A DNA stretch of 64,000 bases from Microvirga sp. SRT01 (GCA_018139225.1 JAGSNX010000002.1:62001-126000), one strand, 5' to 3'. Positions 9,547 through 19,585 are shown, counted from the first letter of the stretch. Numbers and translations are program-made. The notes: generated by a model from the sequence alone, not told the origin.

Positions 9547-11718
9547 GTGACCGGCGACCGTGGGGCGGCCTGGCGCGGAGCTCCGGCTTTCGCTGGAACA
9601 TGGGAGGTCTTGAGGCGGCGATGGCGATTGATCGCCGTGCTGGTCGCCTTCACCCTCCTCGCAGTTGTCGACTACGCGACCTATCCGCCGCCGATCCCGA
9701 ATTACGCACAGGCCCGTGCCGCCTATCGCCCGTCGGAGGCGTGGCTGTACGACCGTCACGGCGTGCTGATCGACAGCGCGCGGGTGGATTTCGCGACGAG
9801 GCGGCTTGCGTGGACGCCGCTCGACCGGATCGCTCCGGTCGTACCGCAGACGATCGTCGCGGCGGAGGATCATCGCTTCGCCTCGCACGGCGGCGTCGAC
9901 TGGCTGGCGCTGGCGGGATCGCTGCGGCGGCGGATAGGGGGACAGTCCGCGCGCGGGGCCTCCACCCTCTCGATGCAGGTCGCGGGCTTTCTCGCTCCCG
10001 ATCTGGCCCGCCCCGGCGCACGCGGGTGGCGCGACAAGGTGCGGCAGATGCGCGCCGCGCGGGCGCTGGAAGGACGCTGGAGCAAGGATCAAATTCTGGA
10101 GGCCTATCTGAACCTCGCGCCGTTCCGTGGCGAGGCGCAGGGGATCGGTGCGGCGGCGATGGGCTTTTTCGGTAAGACGCCGGCCGCGCTCGCCGGCGAC
10201 GATGCGGTGCTGCTCGCGGCGCTGCTGCCCGATCCACAGGCGAGCGCCGACCGGCTGGCGCGCCGTGCGTGCCGGCTGGCGCGGGCAGGCGATTGTTCCG
10301 GTTTCGAAGCGCAGGCGGCGTCGATGCTCGGCCCGGCGCGCAGTCTGGCGCTCGACCCCGGTCTCGCGCCGCATCTGTCCGATCGCCTGCTGACTAGGCC
10401 CGGCCTGCGTGTCGCGACGACGCTGGATGCAGGGTTGCAGCGGCTGGCGATCGGGGCGTTGCGTCGGCAATTACAGGGGCTGGGCGGGACACGGGCCCGC
10501 GACGGCGCGGTGGTGGTCGTCGACAACCGGAGCGGCGACGTGCTGGCCTATGTCGGCGGGATCGGCGGCGCGTCGACGGCGGCGGCGGTGGACGGCGCGA
10601 ACAGCTATCGGCAGGCGGGATCGACGCTGAAGCCGTTCCTGTACGCGCAGGCGATCGAGCGGGGATATCTGACGGCGGCGTCGATCCTCGACGATTCGCC
10701 AGTGCAACTGGATACGGCGTCCGGGCTGTATGTGCCGCAGAATTACGACCACGGCTTCAAGGGGCCGGTATCGGCGCGCAGCGCGCTGGCGGGGTCGCTG
10801 AACGTGCCCGCGGTGCGGACGCTGTTGCTGGTCGGGGTCGATCCGTTCCGCGACCGGTTATGGGATACCGGGTACCGCGGCCTGACCGAGGACGGGCAAT
10901 ATTACGGTTTTTCGCTGGCACTGGGATCGGCGGAGGTGACGCTGCTGGAGCAAGCGGACGCGTATCGAAGCCTCTCGAACGGCGGGCGCTGGTCGCCGCT
11001 GCGCGTGTTGCTGCGTGCGCGTACGGTTGCGGCGCGGCCGGTGACGACGCCCGCGGCGGCGTGGATCGTCGCGGACATGATGGCCGATCCCAATGCGCGT
11101 GCAGCGACCTTTGGGCTCGATTCGGCGCTGCGGCTGCCGTTCTGGGCGGCGGTGAAGACGGGCACGTCGAAGGCGATGCGGGACAACTGGTGCGTCGGTT
11201 TTTCCGATCGCTTCACCGTCGCGGTGTGGGTCGGCAATCTGGAGGGCGATCCGATGCGCGCTGTGTCCGGCACCAGCGGCGCGGCCCCGGTATGGCGCGA
11301 CCTGATGCTGGCGCTGCATGCCCGCACCCCCGGCCGCGCGCCGCCGCCGCCCGCCGGGGTCGAGGCGCGCCGGATCGCCTTCGCCGACCGGATCGAGCAG
11401 CCCCGGCGCGAGTATTTCCTGCGCGGCACCGGCCAGACGCTGATCGCCGCCGCGCCGGGGGAGGCACGGCGACCGCGCATCGCCAATCCGGTCACCGGCA
11501 CCGTTTACGCGATTGACCCCGACATCCCTCCGGAGCGGCAACGGTTCGCGGTCGCGGTCGCGGGGAGCGCCGCCGCGTATCGCCTGATGCTGGACGATCG
11601 CGATCTCGGATCCGCCACCGCCCGGCCGCAGGTCATGCCAGCGCCGGGGCCGCACCGGCTGCGGCTGGTCGACACCGCCGGCCGGGTGGTCGATCAGGCG
11701 CGCTTTACGATCCGCTGA
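9547..11718 (+). CDS. pbpC: Penicillin-binding protein 1C (glycosyltransferase/transpeptidase)
   Basis: About 723 residues from GTG 9547. One N-terminal membrane helix (RLIAVLVAFTLLAVVDY) is followed by a GT51 domain with AAEDHRFASHGGVDW, a penicillin-binding domain with SxxK (GSTLKPF) and KTGTS, and a PBP1C C-terminal domain. It polymerises and cross-links peptidoglycan at the inner membrane. The pairing with an upstream alpha-2-macroglobulin is the classical arrangement. The start is uncertain: TTG 9610 (just before RRRWRL) would fit the family's usual N-terminus but has too short an RBS spacing, and an upstream GTG at 9478 overlaps the palindromic repeat. Confidence 0.93.
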   Translation: MTGDRGAAWRGAPAFAGTWEVLRRRWRLIAVLVAFTLLAVVDYATYPPPIPNYAQARAAYRPSEAWLYDRHGVLIDSARVDFATRRLAWTPLDRIAPVVPQTIVAAEDHRFASHGGVDWLALAGSLRRRIGGQSARGASTLSMQVAGFLAPDLARPGARGWRDKVRQMRAARALEGRWSKDQILEAYLNLAPFRGEAQGIGAAAMGFFGKTPAALAGDDAVLLAALLPDPQASADRLARRACRLARAGDCSGFEAQAASMLGPARSLALDPGLAPHLSDRLLTRPGLRVATTLDAGLQRLAIGALRRQLQGLGGTRARDGAVVVVDNRSGDVLAYVGGIGGASTAAAVDGANSYRQAGSTLKPFLYAQAIERGYLTAASILDDSPVQLDTASGLYVPQNYDHGFKGPVSARSALAGSLNVPAVRTLLLVGVDPFRDRLWDTGYRGLTEDGQYYGFSLALGSAEVTLLEQADAYRSLSNGGRWSPLRVLLRARTVAARPVTTPAAAWIVADMMADPNARAATFGLDSALRLPFWAAVKTGTSKAMRDNWCVGFSDRFTVAVWVGNLEGDPMRAVSGTSGAAPVWRDLMLALHARTPGRAPPPPAGVEARRIAFADRIEQPRREYFLRGTGQTLIAAAPGEARRPRIANPVTGTVYAIDPDIPPERQRFAVAVAGSAAAYRLMLDDRDLGSATARPQVMPAPGPHRLRLVDTAGRVVDQARFTIR

Positions 11719-13045
11719 CCGGCGCGTCGCGGCCGGTGCGCCGCCACAACATCCACGCCATCGCGGCGAGCAGCGCGGTCGCCGCGAGCAGCACCGCCCA
11801 GAGCAGTGCTTGCCGTCGCCACCGGCCGCTGTCGTCGGCTGCTGCCAGATGCAGCGTCGTGGCGGGCAGCGTGACCGGCGCGGTCGCCGGCGTCGTCGTC
11901 CGGAGGCTCGCCAGCGGCAGGTACGGATCGGCCGTCCCCGCACGCCCCACCGCCAGCGTATAGGGTGGACGACCCGCGGCGAGGAACACGACTGCCGCTG
12001 GCGCAAAGCCTAGCTCCAAAGTCGGTGGCGCGGTGAAGCCGGGCGATCCCTCGTCGGCCTCGATCCGCCACAGGCGATGGCGGCTGTCGCCGACCATAAT
12101 GGCACCGCGCTCGCTCGTGGCGAGATCGGCGCGGGTGGCGGTGCCTTCGCCGAGTGCCGTCCACGGTTGCTCCCGGTTGTCGCGGCCGAGGATGCGGATC
12201 GGCACGATCATGTCGTTGCCCGTCGGCAGCACCCGCACCGTCGCAAACGGACTGGCGAACGGGGCGACGAACTCGATGGCATGCGCGTCCGTCAGGGGCG
12301 GCAGCGTCGCGGCGACGGTGACGCTTGCCGCGGCGTCGGCCTGTGTCAGCAACGCCGCGCCCTCGACGCCGACCGGCGACAACAGTCGCGAGGACCCGCG
12401 CCACGACACGCGCAGATAGTCGCCGTTCAGCCGCGCGCCGCCCAGCGGGATCGCGACGGCATCGCGGGCGTCGCCGGCGCGGTAGACGGTCTTGTCGCCC
12501 AAGGTGCGCCATGTCTTCAGATCGTCACTGGCGTCCACGACGAAGGTCACGGGCTGGCCGGCGGGCAAGGTGGCGTCGAGCGACAGGCCAGCGGCGCGCG
12601 TGACGATCCGCCGGGCATCGAGCAGGACGCCGAGCGTCGCGGTGGCCACGCGGTCGCCGGGCTTGCCCTCGACCTGCGCCACGCTGGCGCGCCCGCTGTC
12701 GTCGATGCGCAGCGATACGCCCGTGACGTCCAGCGTGTCGCCGCTACCCAGGATCGGCATCACCCGCAGGGACACGCGGCGGCCCGGTGCGTCGGCCGGG
12801 GTTGCGCGGGCGATCGGCATCGCGCGGTGGTCGGCATCGAAGACGCGCACATCGTTCAGTCCACCGGTGCGCGACGCCGCGATCACGGCCGCGGGCAACG
12901 TCAGCCGTTGCACCGCCGAACCCGCGGCGACGGTGACCGGTGCGCGTACCGCATAACGATCCGGCGTGTCGCTTTGCTCGGGTGCGGCGGCGACCGGCGT
13001 GGCCAGCGCCAGGACGACGGCGGCGTGATGGAGCAGGCGCCTCAT
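11705..13045 (-). CDS. DUF3999 family protein (exported, one C-terminal membrane helix)
   Basis: 446 residues from ATG 13045-13043. It has a signal peptide (MRRLLHHAAVVLALATPVAAA), a long beta-rich extracytoplasmic part (RLTLPAAVIAASRTGGLNDVRVFDADHRAMP) and a C-terminal membrane segment LLWAVLLAATALLAAMAWML with an Arg-rich tail. This matches DUF3999. Its ATG overlaps the stop of the DUF2339 gene (ATGA), so the two are coupled, an association typical of the pair; the molecular role is unknown. The 3' end overlaps convergent pbpC by 14 bases. Confidence 0.88.
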   Translation of the reverse strand: MRRLLHHAAVVLALATPVAAAPEQSDTPDRYAVRAPVTVAAGSAVQRLTLPAAVIAASRTGGLNDVRVFDADHRAMPIARATPADAPGRRVSLRVMPILGSGDTLDVTGVSLRIDDSGRASVAQVEGKPGDRVATATLGVLLDARRIVTRAAGLSLDATLPAGQPVTFVVDASDDLKTWRTLGDKTVYRAGDARDAVAIPLGGARLNGDYLRVSWRGSSRLLSPVGVEGAALLTQADAAASVTVAATLPPLTDAHAIEFVAPFASPFATVRVLPTGNDMIVPIRILGRDNREQPWTALGEGTATRADLATSERGAIMVGDSRHRLWRIEADEGSPGFTAPPTLELGFAPAAVVFLAAGRPPYTLAVGRAGTADPYLPLASLRTTTPATAPVTLPATTLHLAAADDSGRWRRQALLWAVLLAATALLAAMAWMLWRRTGRDAPVSGS

Positions 13046-15858
13046 GCCAGCGCCTCCGCGGGGTGGCTGTCTTTCGGTGGCAAGGGCGCGAGATAGCCGA
13101 CGACCAGCATCAGCACGCCGACGCCCATGAACGCGATGATGCGCGCGCCGCCACCCGCGGCGTTGAGGTCGATCAGCAGCAGCTTCAGGACCGTCAGCGC
13201 CAGCAGCCCGGCTCCGACCAGCCACAGCGTCCGCCGCACGCGACGGTGCGCCACGACCATCAGCGTCAGCGCCAACACCGTCCACAGGATCGCCAGCCCG
13301 GTCTGGACGACGACGCTGTCGAGCAGCAGGTCGATCGACCACGGCACCCCCAGCCAGTGATGCGCGATGCGGAGCCACACCGTGTTGACGATCACGAACG
13401 CGAGCCCGGCCAGCGCCGCCAGCGCGCCCGTTCCGCCGAGCTTCGCCGCGCCGGGCGGGACCGGAACGGCGGCGAGCATCGTGCGCCGCCACGCCTCCAG
13501 CGTCGCCAGCGACAGGCCCAGCGACAGGTCGACGGGGTTCAGCACGGGTACATAGGGCAGGGGCGCCGCGACGCCGGACGACAGCAGCCCCGTGAGCAGC
13601 GCTCCGCCATAGACCAGCACGGCGATCGGGATCGCTGCGACCCAGCCATACGCGGTGGCATGCCGGTCGAGCGGCCAGCGCTTGTCCGCCGCATGCCGCA
13701 TCGCGCGCCCGGCGGTCAGCGTCAGGGCGAGCAGCACCGCGATGCTCGCAACGAGGAACACGACCTCCGCCCATGCCGTGCGCCACAAGCCGGCGCGGTC
13801 GATCCCCAGCCACAGCGCGTCGGCCAGCATCGCGACCCCCAGCAGCACGCCGCCGACATGCGTCGCCGCGAGCATCTCGCGCGGAGCCGGCGCCTCGCGA
13901 TCGTTCACGAACAGCATGCGCAGGTGCAGCGCGATCGCCGCTCCCCACATCAGCCAGTCGGGCATCGACAGGATGTTGCGGCCGAAGCCGATCACGCCGA
14001 TCGCGAATGCCAGCGTGAGCGCCGGCAGCGCTGCGTAGCTCGGCCAGAATGCGACCGCCCAGCGGCGGCGCTGGCCCAGCATCTGCGCCAGCCACGCGCT
14101 CGCGACGGCGGCGAGCATCACGACGACCGGTTGCAGGGCCGGATCGATGACCGGCACCGGCAGGGCGCCAGCGCGGAGTGACGGCACCGCGCGGATCGCC
14201 TCCGCCGCCCACGCCGCGCACCAGAAGGCGAAGCCGAACAGGAAGGCGGGCGCGGCCAGCGCGTGCTCCACACGCTGATACGATTGCGCCATCCGCGATC
14301 CGCTGTGCGGCAGTGGCTCCCGCAACCACCACGCCGTCGCCAGCGCTGCCAGCGCGATCAGCATCGCACCAAGGAACGCCGGGTTGGCGAGCGGGACGGC
14401 GGCGGTGGTGTCGAAGGTAGCGATGTAGACCAGCGCGGCGACCACTTGCAGCAGTAGCCCGAACAGCCGCGGCATCCACCGCGCTTGCCGCATACCGACC
14501 CAGAACGCGCCCGCTCCCTCCAGCGCCCAGGCCGACGACGTCCAGCGCGCGCCGAGCGCCAGCGGCACCGCCAACGTGACGAAGCCGATGCCGATTGCGA
14601 GCATCGTCTCGTTCATCACCCGGAACGTGTCCTTGCGATACCGCATGGTCCACATCGCAACGCCAAGATACAGCGCCGCGAAGCCCAGCGCGGCAAAGGC
14701 GCTGCCGAAGGGCCGGTCGCTGACGAGACCGACCTGAAGACCGAACCCCGCCAGCGCCGGCCCGAACAACAGGGTGGTGTCGACGACATTGCCCAGACGG
14801 CCGGGCGTCGCCCGCGTGTACAGGACGGCGGTCGCGACGTAGATCAGGACGGAGACGATCAGAAAGCCCTGCGCGGCGGCATAGTCGCCCGGCTGATAGC
14901 TGGTGGTGCCCCACAGCGTCGCCATTCCAAACGTGGCGAAGAAGCCGATCAGGTTCAGCACGCGCCACGCCTGACGCTGCGCGATGAACAGGATCGCGGC
15001 GTTGAGGATCGTGTAATAGACGAACACGCCGACGATGTTGCCGCCCGCACCCGCGAGCAGGACGGGCACGGCGAAGCCCCCGGCGAAGGCGGTCGTCGCC
15101 AGCGCCTGCGACCGTTGCAGCAGCGCCAGCGCACAGCCGAGCGCGCACACCACGATCATCAGCGCGAAGGCGGCAGCGACCGGGAAGCCGTCGAGCAGCC
15201 TCACCGCCGCGAACAGCGTCAGATAGATCGTGGCGATGCCCGCGCCTTGCAGCGCCAGCCCGAAGCCGGGCCGGTCGGTTCGCGTGCGGAACCCGAAGCC
15301 CAGCAGCGCGATGCCCGCCGCGACGATCAGCGCCAGCCGCGCCTCGACCGGGAACAGTCCCGCGGCGGCGGCATAGCTGGCGAGGAAGGACAGTCCCACG
15401 AACAGGATGACGAGTCCGACGCGCACGATCGTGTTGCCGCCCAGCAGCCAGCCCTTCGCGGCGGCGATGCCCGCGGCGATCGTCGTCGCGACGATGCCCG
15501 ATTCCGGCGGTGTCGTCGTCACCGGTTCCCGGGCTGCGGGTTGGCGAGGCGATGGCGCGGCCGACCAGCTATCCGTCTGTGGCGTTTGCGCGCGGGCGGG
15601 GACGGCCACAGGAGTGGGGGCAGGCACGGGGGCGGCGGGCGCGAAAAAGGGGTCGGGCGCGGCGACGCCGTTCGCGATCAGCGCCGCGATCTGGTCCTGC
15701 AACGGTGCGGTCGCGCGCGTCACTTCGGCGCGCACCGCGCTGCGAAAGCCCCAACCGACGAACGCGCCGCAAAGACCGCCGAGAAAGAAGCCATAGCTGT
15801 CGAGGCCAGCGGCGAGCCAGCCCGCCAGCGCCCCGGCGATTGCCATCCATACGATCAT
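13042..15858 (-). CDS. DUF2339 family polytopic membrane protein
   Basis: 938 residues from ATG 15858-15856 (MIVWMAIAGALAG). After one N-terminal helix and a short Pro/Ala-rich cytoplasmic linker there are more than 20 predicted hydrophobic helices over the rest of the protein, with little polar sequence between them. This is the DUF2339 architecture. The family is widespread in Proteobacteria and commonly located with DUF3999; function is unknown, and an envelope role is only inferred from topology. An in-frame extension to 16311 exists but runs into the divergent oxidoreductase gene, so the internal ATG is preferred. Confidence 0.88.
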   Translation of the reverse strand: MIVWMAIAGALAGWLAAGLDSYGFFLGGLCGAFVGWGFRSAVRAEVTRATAPLQDQIAALIANGVAAPDPFFAPAAPVPAPTPVAVPARAQTPQTDSWSAAPSPRQPAAREPVTTTPPESGIVATTIAAGIAAAKGWLLGGNTIVRVGLVILFVGLSFLASYAAAAGLFPVEARLALIVAAGIALLGFGFRTRTDRPGFGLALQGAGIATIYLTLFAAVRLLDGFPVAAAFALMIVVCALGCALALLQRSQALATTAFAGGFAVPVLLAGAGGNIVGVFVYYTILNAAILFIAQRQAWRVLNLIGFFATFGMATLWGTTSYQPGDYAAAQGFLIVSVLIYVATAVLYTRATPGRLGNVVDTTLLFGPALAGFGLQVGLVSDRPFGSAFAALGFAALYLGVAMWTMRYRKDTFRVMNETMLAIGIGFVTLAVPLALGARWTSSAWALEGAGAFWVGMRQARWMPRLFGLLLQVVAALVYIATFDTTAAVPLANPAFLGAMLIALAALATAWWLREPLPHSGSRMAQSYQRVEHALAAPAFLFGFAFWCAAWAAEAIRAVPSLRAGALPVPVIDPALQPVVVMLAAVASAWLAQMLGQRRRWAVAFWPSYAALPALTLAFAIGVIGFGRNILSMPDWLMWGAAIALHLRMLFVNDREAPAPREMLAATHVGGVLLGVAMLADALWLGIDRAGLWRTAWAEVVFLVASIAVLLALTLTAGRAMRHAADKRWPLDRHATAYGWVAAIPIAVLVYGGALLTGLLSSGVAAPLPYVPVLNPVDLSLGLSLATLEAWRRTMLAAVPVPPGAAKLGGTGALAALAGLAFVIVNTVWLRIAHHWLGVPWSIDLLLDSVVVQTGLAILWTVLALTLMVVAHRRVRRTLWLVGAGLLALTVLKLLLIDLNAAGGGARIIAFMGVGVLMLVVGYLAPLPPKDSHPAEALA

Positions 15859-16069
15859 CGGCCGTCTGTCCCCCGCGGCGTCTCGACGACGCCGACGAGT
15901 ACATGCCCCAGCCCCCTCCACCGGTCGAGGGGGCGCGTTCTTGCGGACGTTTCGAACGCATGGGGCGTACGGACACGCGGGCCGCCGCCCGGAATCGGCA
16001 GAACGTGTTTGAAAACGCGAGGGAAATGGCCGATCCCGTGGATGGTAGAGGATGATCGAGGATAGCAGA

Positions 16070-17479
16070 ATGACCGAAGCGACCGTGACCCGGCGTGACT
16101 GGATCGGCGGCGCCGCCGCGACCGCGGGGTTGCTGCCCTTCGCCCAGCCCGCATCCGCGCGCCGGATCGCGGCGAGCGACCGGGTCAACGTCGCGGTGAT
16201 CGGCGCGGGCGGGATGGGCGCGCAGAACATGGCGAAGCTGACCGACCAGAACGTCGTCGCGCTGGCGGACGTCGACTTCGCGCACGTCGCCAAATCGCTG
16301 GTCGACGACACGGGCGCGGTTCGGAAGGATCGCGTGGCGCTGAAGGCGGCCTACGACCGGGCGGAGAAGTTTGCCAATTACCGGCGCATGCTCGACGCGC
16401 GGAAGGATATCGACGCGGTGGTGATCGCCACGCCCGATCACCACCACGCGATCGCCGCGAAGACGGCGATGGAGCGGGGGCTGCACGTCTATGTCCAGAA
16501 GCCGCTGACCTATACCGTGCGGGAGGGGCGCACGCTGCTCGATCTGGCGCGGCGTAACCCGAAGCTCGTCACTCAGATGGGCAACCAGGGGCATTCGGGC
16601 GACGACGGCCGCCGCACGGTCGAGCTGATCCGCGGCGGTGTCATTGGAACGGTGCGGGAGGTTCAGGTCTGGACCAACCGCCCGATCTGGCCGCAGGGGG
16701 AAGCCCGGCCGGCACCCGTGCCGAAGCCGGCCAGCCTAGACTGGGACCTGTGGCTCGGGCCGGCGGCGGTCGATTGGGGCTATCACCCGGATTACGCCCA
16801 CTTCAACTGGCGCGGCTGGGTGCCGTTCGGGGTCGGCGCGCTCGGCGACATGGGCGCGCACCTGATCGATTTCCCGGTTTGGGCGCTGGAGCCGGGCCTG
16901 CCGACGCGGGTCGAGACGCGGCACAGCCGCTGGGGCGGCGACGACGATGTCTGGGACGGCAAGCCGCCCGCCGACCTGTCGAGCTATCCACTCGCCAGCA
17001 TCACCACCTACCGCTTCGGCAACGCCAGGAACGGGCCGCTGACGATGACCTGGTATGACGGCGGCCTGATGCCGCCGACGCCGGACGCGATGCCGGCCAA
17101 AGCGCGGATGAATCCTGACGGCGGCGTCCTGTATATCGGCGACCGGGGGATGCTGATGCACGAAACCTATGGCGAGAAGCCGGTCCTGATCGGCGACGGC
17201 GTGGCGGAGCGCGCCGCCGCCGTGCCGATGTCGCTGCCGCGCATCATCGGCGGCCGCGACGGCCACGAGATGAACTGGATCCGCGCGATCCGCGGACAGG
17301 AGGCGATCTCCTCGCCATTCTCGATCGCCGTGCCGCTGAACGAGACGATGATCCTGGGCATGGTCGCGCTGAGGGCGGACCAGCCGATCGAGTATGACGG
17401 CGGGGCGGGGCGGATCACGAACGTGCCCGACGCGAACCGCTTTCTGGATCGGCAGTATCGCAAGGGGTGGTCGATCTGA
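16070..17479 (+). CDS. Gfo/Idh/MocA family oxidoreductase with Tat-type signal
   Basis: 469 residues. ATG 16070 has gagga seven bases upstream, better than ATG 16052. The N-terminus TRRDWIGGAAATAGLLPFAQPASA is a twin-arginine signal. The Rossmann motif AVIGAGGMGAQN follows, then the family lysine in VQKPLTYTVREG (QKP rather than the usual EKP), and the C-terminal alpha/beta domain. Members oxidise or reduce sugars and related compounds with tightly bound NAD(P); exported members such as glucose-fructose oxidoreductase and inositol-dehydrogenase relatives carry their cofactor across with Tat. The substrate is not predictable. It is transcribed alone, divergent from DUF2339. Confidence 0.9.
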   Translation: MTEATVTRRDWIGGAAATAGLLPFAQPASARRIAASDRVNVAVIGAGGMGAQNMAKLTDQNVVALADVDFAHVAKSLVDDTGAVRKDRVALKAAYDRAEKFANYRRMLDARKDIDAVVIATPDHHHAIAAKTAMERGLHVYVQKPLTYTVREGRTLLDLARRNPKLVTQMGNQGHSGDDGRRTVELIRGGVIGTVREVQVWTNRPIWPQGEARPAPVPKPASLDWDLWLGPAAVDWGYHPDYAHFNWRGWVPFGVGALGDMGAHLIDFPVWALEPGLPTRVETRHSRWGGDDDVWDGKPPADLSSYPLASITTYRFGNARNGPLTMTWYDGGLMPPTPDAMPAKARMNPDGGVLYIGDRGMLMHETYGEKPVLIGDGVAERAAAVPMSLPRIIGGRDGHEMNWIRAIRGQEAISSPFSIAVPLNETMILGMVALRADQPIEYDGGAGRITNVPDANRFLDRQYRKGWSI

Positions 17480-17547
17480 GGTGGCGTAGGGCGCGTCTGA
17501 TCCACATTATCGGCGCAGGGCGGCGGTCGTGGTAACGCCGCCGGGTC

Positions 17548-18882
17548 GTGGGTGTGCGGCGATGCTTGCGGGTGCGGACGATCCTCCTCGGTAATGGGAC
17601 AGCAACGGGCGCTATCGACGGCGCGGTGCTCAGGCGGGACGGTCGCGCAAGCCGCCACTTCGCCGTCATCGCGCCGCCGACGCTGGGGCATCTGAACCCG
17701 TTGCAGGTGCTGGGCGGCGAACTGGTCGCGCTCGGCCACCGGGTGACATTCGTGCATGCCGGCGAGGTCGGCCTGTACGTCACCGATCCGAGGATGGGCT
17801 TCTCGCGGCTGCGCGGGCCGGCGGGGGAGGGGTTCTCGCTCGCCCGGCATCTGGCGACGCTCGCCGCGCCGACCGGGCCGGCCGGGATGACGCGGATGAT
17901 CCGCGCCTCCGCCGACCTGACCGCGATGCTGCTCGACGAAGCGCCGGCGGTGCTGGAGCGGATCGGCGCCGATGCGGTGATCGCGGATGCGGCGGAGGCG
18001 GCAGGGCCGTTGATTGCCGCCAAGCTGCGCATCCCGCATGTGGTCAGCGTCACCGGCCTGCCGTTGTTGCACGACGCGGCGGTACCACCGCCGTTCGTCG
18101 GCTGGCGCTATCGCACCGATCCGCTCGGGCTGAACCGCAACTGGGGCGGCTACACCGTGTCCGACCTGCTGCTCCGCCCGATCGTGCGGGTGGTGGAGGC
18201 GCGGCAGAGGGCTTGGGGCATCGCGATGCCCGATCCGCAGGCGAGCCGCTACGTCGCGCAGTGCCCGCGCGGGCTCGACTATCCGCGCGCCGCCCTGCCG
18301 CCGGGCTTCGTCTATGGCGGGCCGTGGCGCGCCGACACGGGCGAGGAGGTCGTGTTGCCCGACGACGACCGGCCGCTGATCTTCTGTTCGCTCGGCACGT
18401 TGCAGGGATCGCGGCGCGCACTGTTCGCGACGATCGCCAGCGCCTGTGCCGCGGTCGGTGCGCGCGCGGTGATCGCGCATGGCGGTGGCCTTTCGGCGGA
18501 CGAGGAAGCGGGGTTGCCCGGCGATCCGCTGGTGCGGGCCTTCTGGCCGCAACGCGCGGTGCTGCGCCGGTGCGCGGCGGCGGTTCTGCACGGCGGCTTC
18601 AACACCGTGCTCGATGCGCTGGGCGAAGGCGTGCCGATGGTCGTTTTGCCGATCGCGTTCGAACAGCCCGGCACCGCGGCGCGGCTGGCGCATCATGGCG
18701 CGGCACGTGTGCTGTCGTCGCGTTGGGCGAGCGTCGGTGGCGTTGCGGCGGCGTTGCGTGAGGTGATGACCGGGCCGCAATACAGGGCGGCGGCGCGCCG
18801 CCTCTCGGCTGAGATCGCCGCAGCGGGCGGGGCCGCCGCCGCCGCCGCCACGATCACCGAGGCATTGACCGTGCGCGGTTGA
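17548..18882 (+). CDS. crtX: Zeaxanthin/carotenoid glucosyltransferase (CrtX-like, GT1)
   Basis: Up to 444 residues from GTG 17548; an alternative GTG at 17626 gives 418 residues, closer to the usual length, because the fold starts at HFAVIAPPTLGHLNPLQVL. The C-terminal nucleotide-sugar site HGGFNTVLDALGEGVPMVVLPIAFEQ is typical of MGT/UGT-like GT1 enzymes. Its location next to crtW and crtZ supports addition of glucose to hydroxylated carotenoids. It converges with crtW and their 3' ends overlap by 29 bases. The assignment to CrtX rests on both sequence and context. Confidence 0.85.
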   Translation: MGVRRCLRVRTILLGNGTATGAIDGAVLRRDGRASRHFAVIAPPTLGHLNPLQVLGGELVALGHRVTFVHAGEVGLYVTDPRMGFSRLRGPAGEGFSLARHLATLAAPTGPAGMTRMIRASADLTAMLLDEAPAVLERIGADAVIADAAEAAGPLIAAKLRIPHVVSVTGLPLLHDAAVPPPFVGWRYRTDPLGLNRNWGGYTVSDLLLRPIVRVVEARQRAWGIAMPDPQASRYVAQCPRGLDYPRAALPPGFVYGGPWRADTGEEVVLPDDDRPLIFCSLGTLQGSRRALFATIASACAAVGARAVIAHGGGLSADEEAGLPGDPLVRAFWPQRAVLRRCAAAVLHGGFNTVLDALGEGVPMVVLPIAFEQPGTAARLAHHGAARVLSSRWASVGGVAAALREVMTGPQYRAAARRLSAEIAAAGGAAAAAATITEALTVRG

Positions 18883-19585
18883 GGTGGGGCAGCCGCCACC
18901 ACGGCGTATGCGGCTTCAGATGATGTTCGTGGTGGTAGGCGCCGAAGTGGAAGCACGTTACCAGCGATGCCAGCGGCGACAGCGAATTGCTGCGCGCGTT
19001 GTGCTCGTCCGCGAACGGCAGTTCCTCGTGCCGGTGCGGCAGATAGGTGCCGAACACGAACAATTGCGCCAGCGCCAGCAGCGCGGGCACTGCCCAAAAT
19101 GCGACGATGTTGAGGAGCGACGCGCCGAGCAGCATGTACGCGATTGCCGCGACGGTGATCCGCAGGATCTGGCCGTGCGTGTAATAGCCGCGGAAGAAGT
19201 GCACGAACCACGGCAGCGCCTGTCGCGGCGCGCCGGCATGGAAATCGGGATCGTCGGGGGTGCCGGGTGCGGCGTGGTGCGCGTGATGCTTGGGGTAGAG
19301 CGCGGCGTAGGACAGGCCGGCATAGGCGGCGAGGCACAGCGTCCCGACGACCGTGTTCAGCCGGCGCTGCCGTGGTGCGAACGACCCGTGCATGCAGTCG
19401 TGCGCGACGATGAACAGCCCGGTGCTCAACCACGCCTGCACGACGATCAGCGCGACCGCGAGCGGCGCGGTCGCCCAGCGCCATTCCCAGAAGAAGATGC
19501 CGCCGATGTGAATCGCCAGCCAAGCCCCACCGATCGCGCCGGCCAGCATCAGGCTCCGTCGGCCATCGGCGGCGGTGTCGCTCAT
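18854..19585 (-). CDS. crtW: Beta-carotene ketolase CrtW
   Basis: 243 residues from ATG 19585-19583. The di-iron membrane desaturase histidine boxes are present: HDCMH at 62-66, HHAHH at 100-104 and HHEHH at 218-222, with the CrtW-like contexts STGLFIVAHDCMHG, PGTPDDPDFHAG and YLPHRHEELPF. CrtW adds 4-keto groups to beta-ionone rings, giving canthaxanthin or, with CrtZ, astaxanthin. The start overlaps the crtZ stop (ATGA), so the two are an operon with coupled translation. A generic fatty acid desaturase is the alternative, but the motif contexts and neighbours favour CrtW. Confidence 0.88.
   Translation of the reverse strand: MSDTAADGRRSLMLAGAIGGAWLAIHIGGIFFWEWRWATAPLAVALIVVQAWLSTGLFIVAHDCMHGSFAPRQRRLNTVVGTLCLAAYAGLSYAALYPKHHAHHAAPGTPDDPDFHAGAPRQALPWFVHFFRGYYTHGQILRITVAAIAYMLLGASLLNIVAFWAVPALLALAQLFVFGTYLPHRHEELPFADEHNARSNSLSPLASLVTCFHFGAYHHEHHLKPHTPWWRLPHLNRARSMPR

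Noticed and set aside
11705..15148. Very long minus-strand frame joining DUF3999 to upstream sequence
   Set aside because: The upstream part is an off-frame reading of DUF2339; the true start is ATG 13045 in overlap with the DUF2339 stop.
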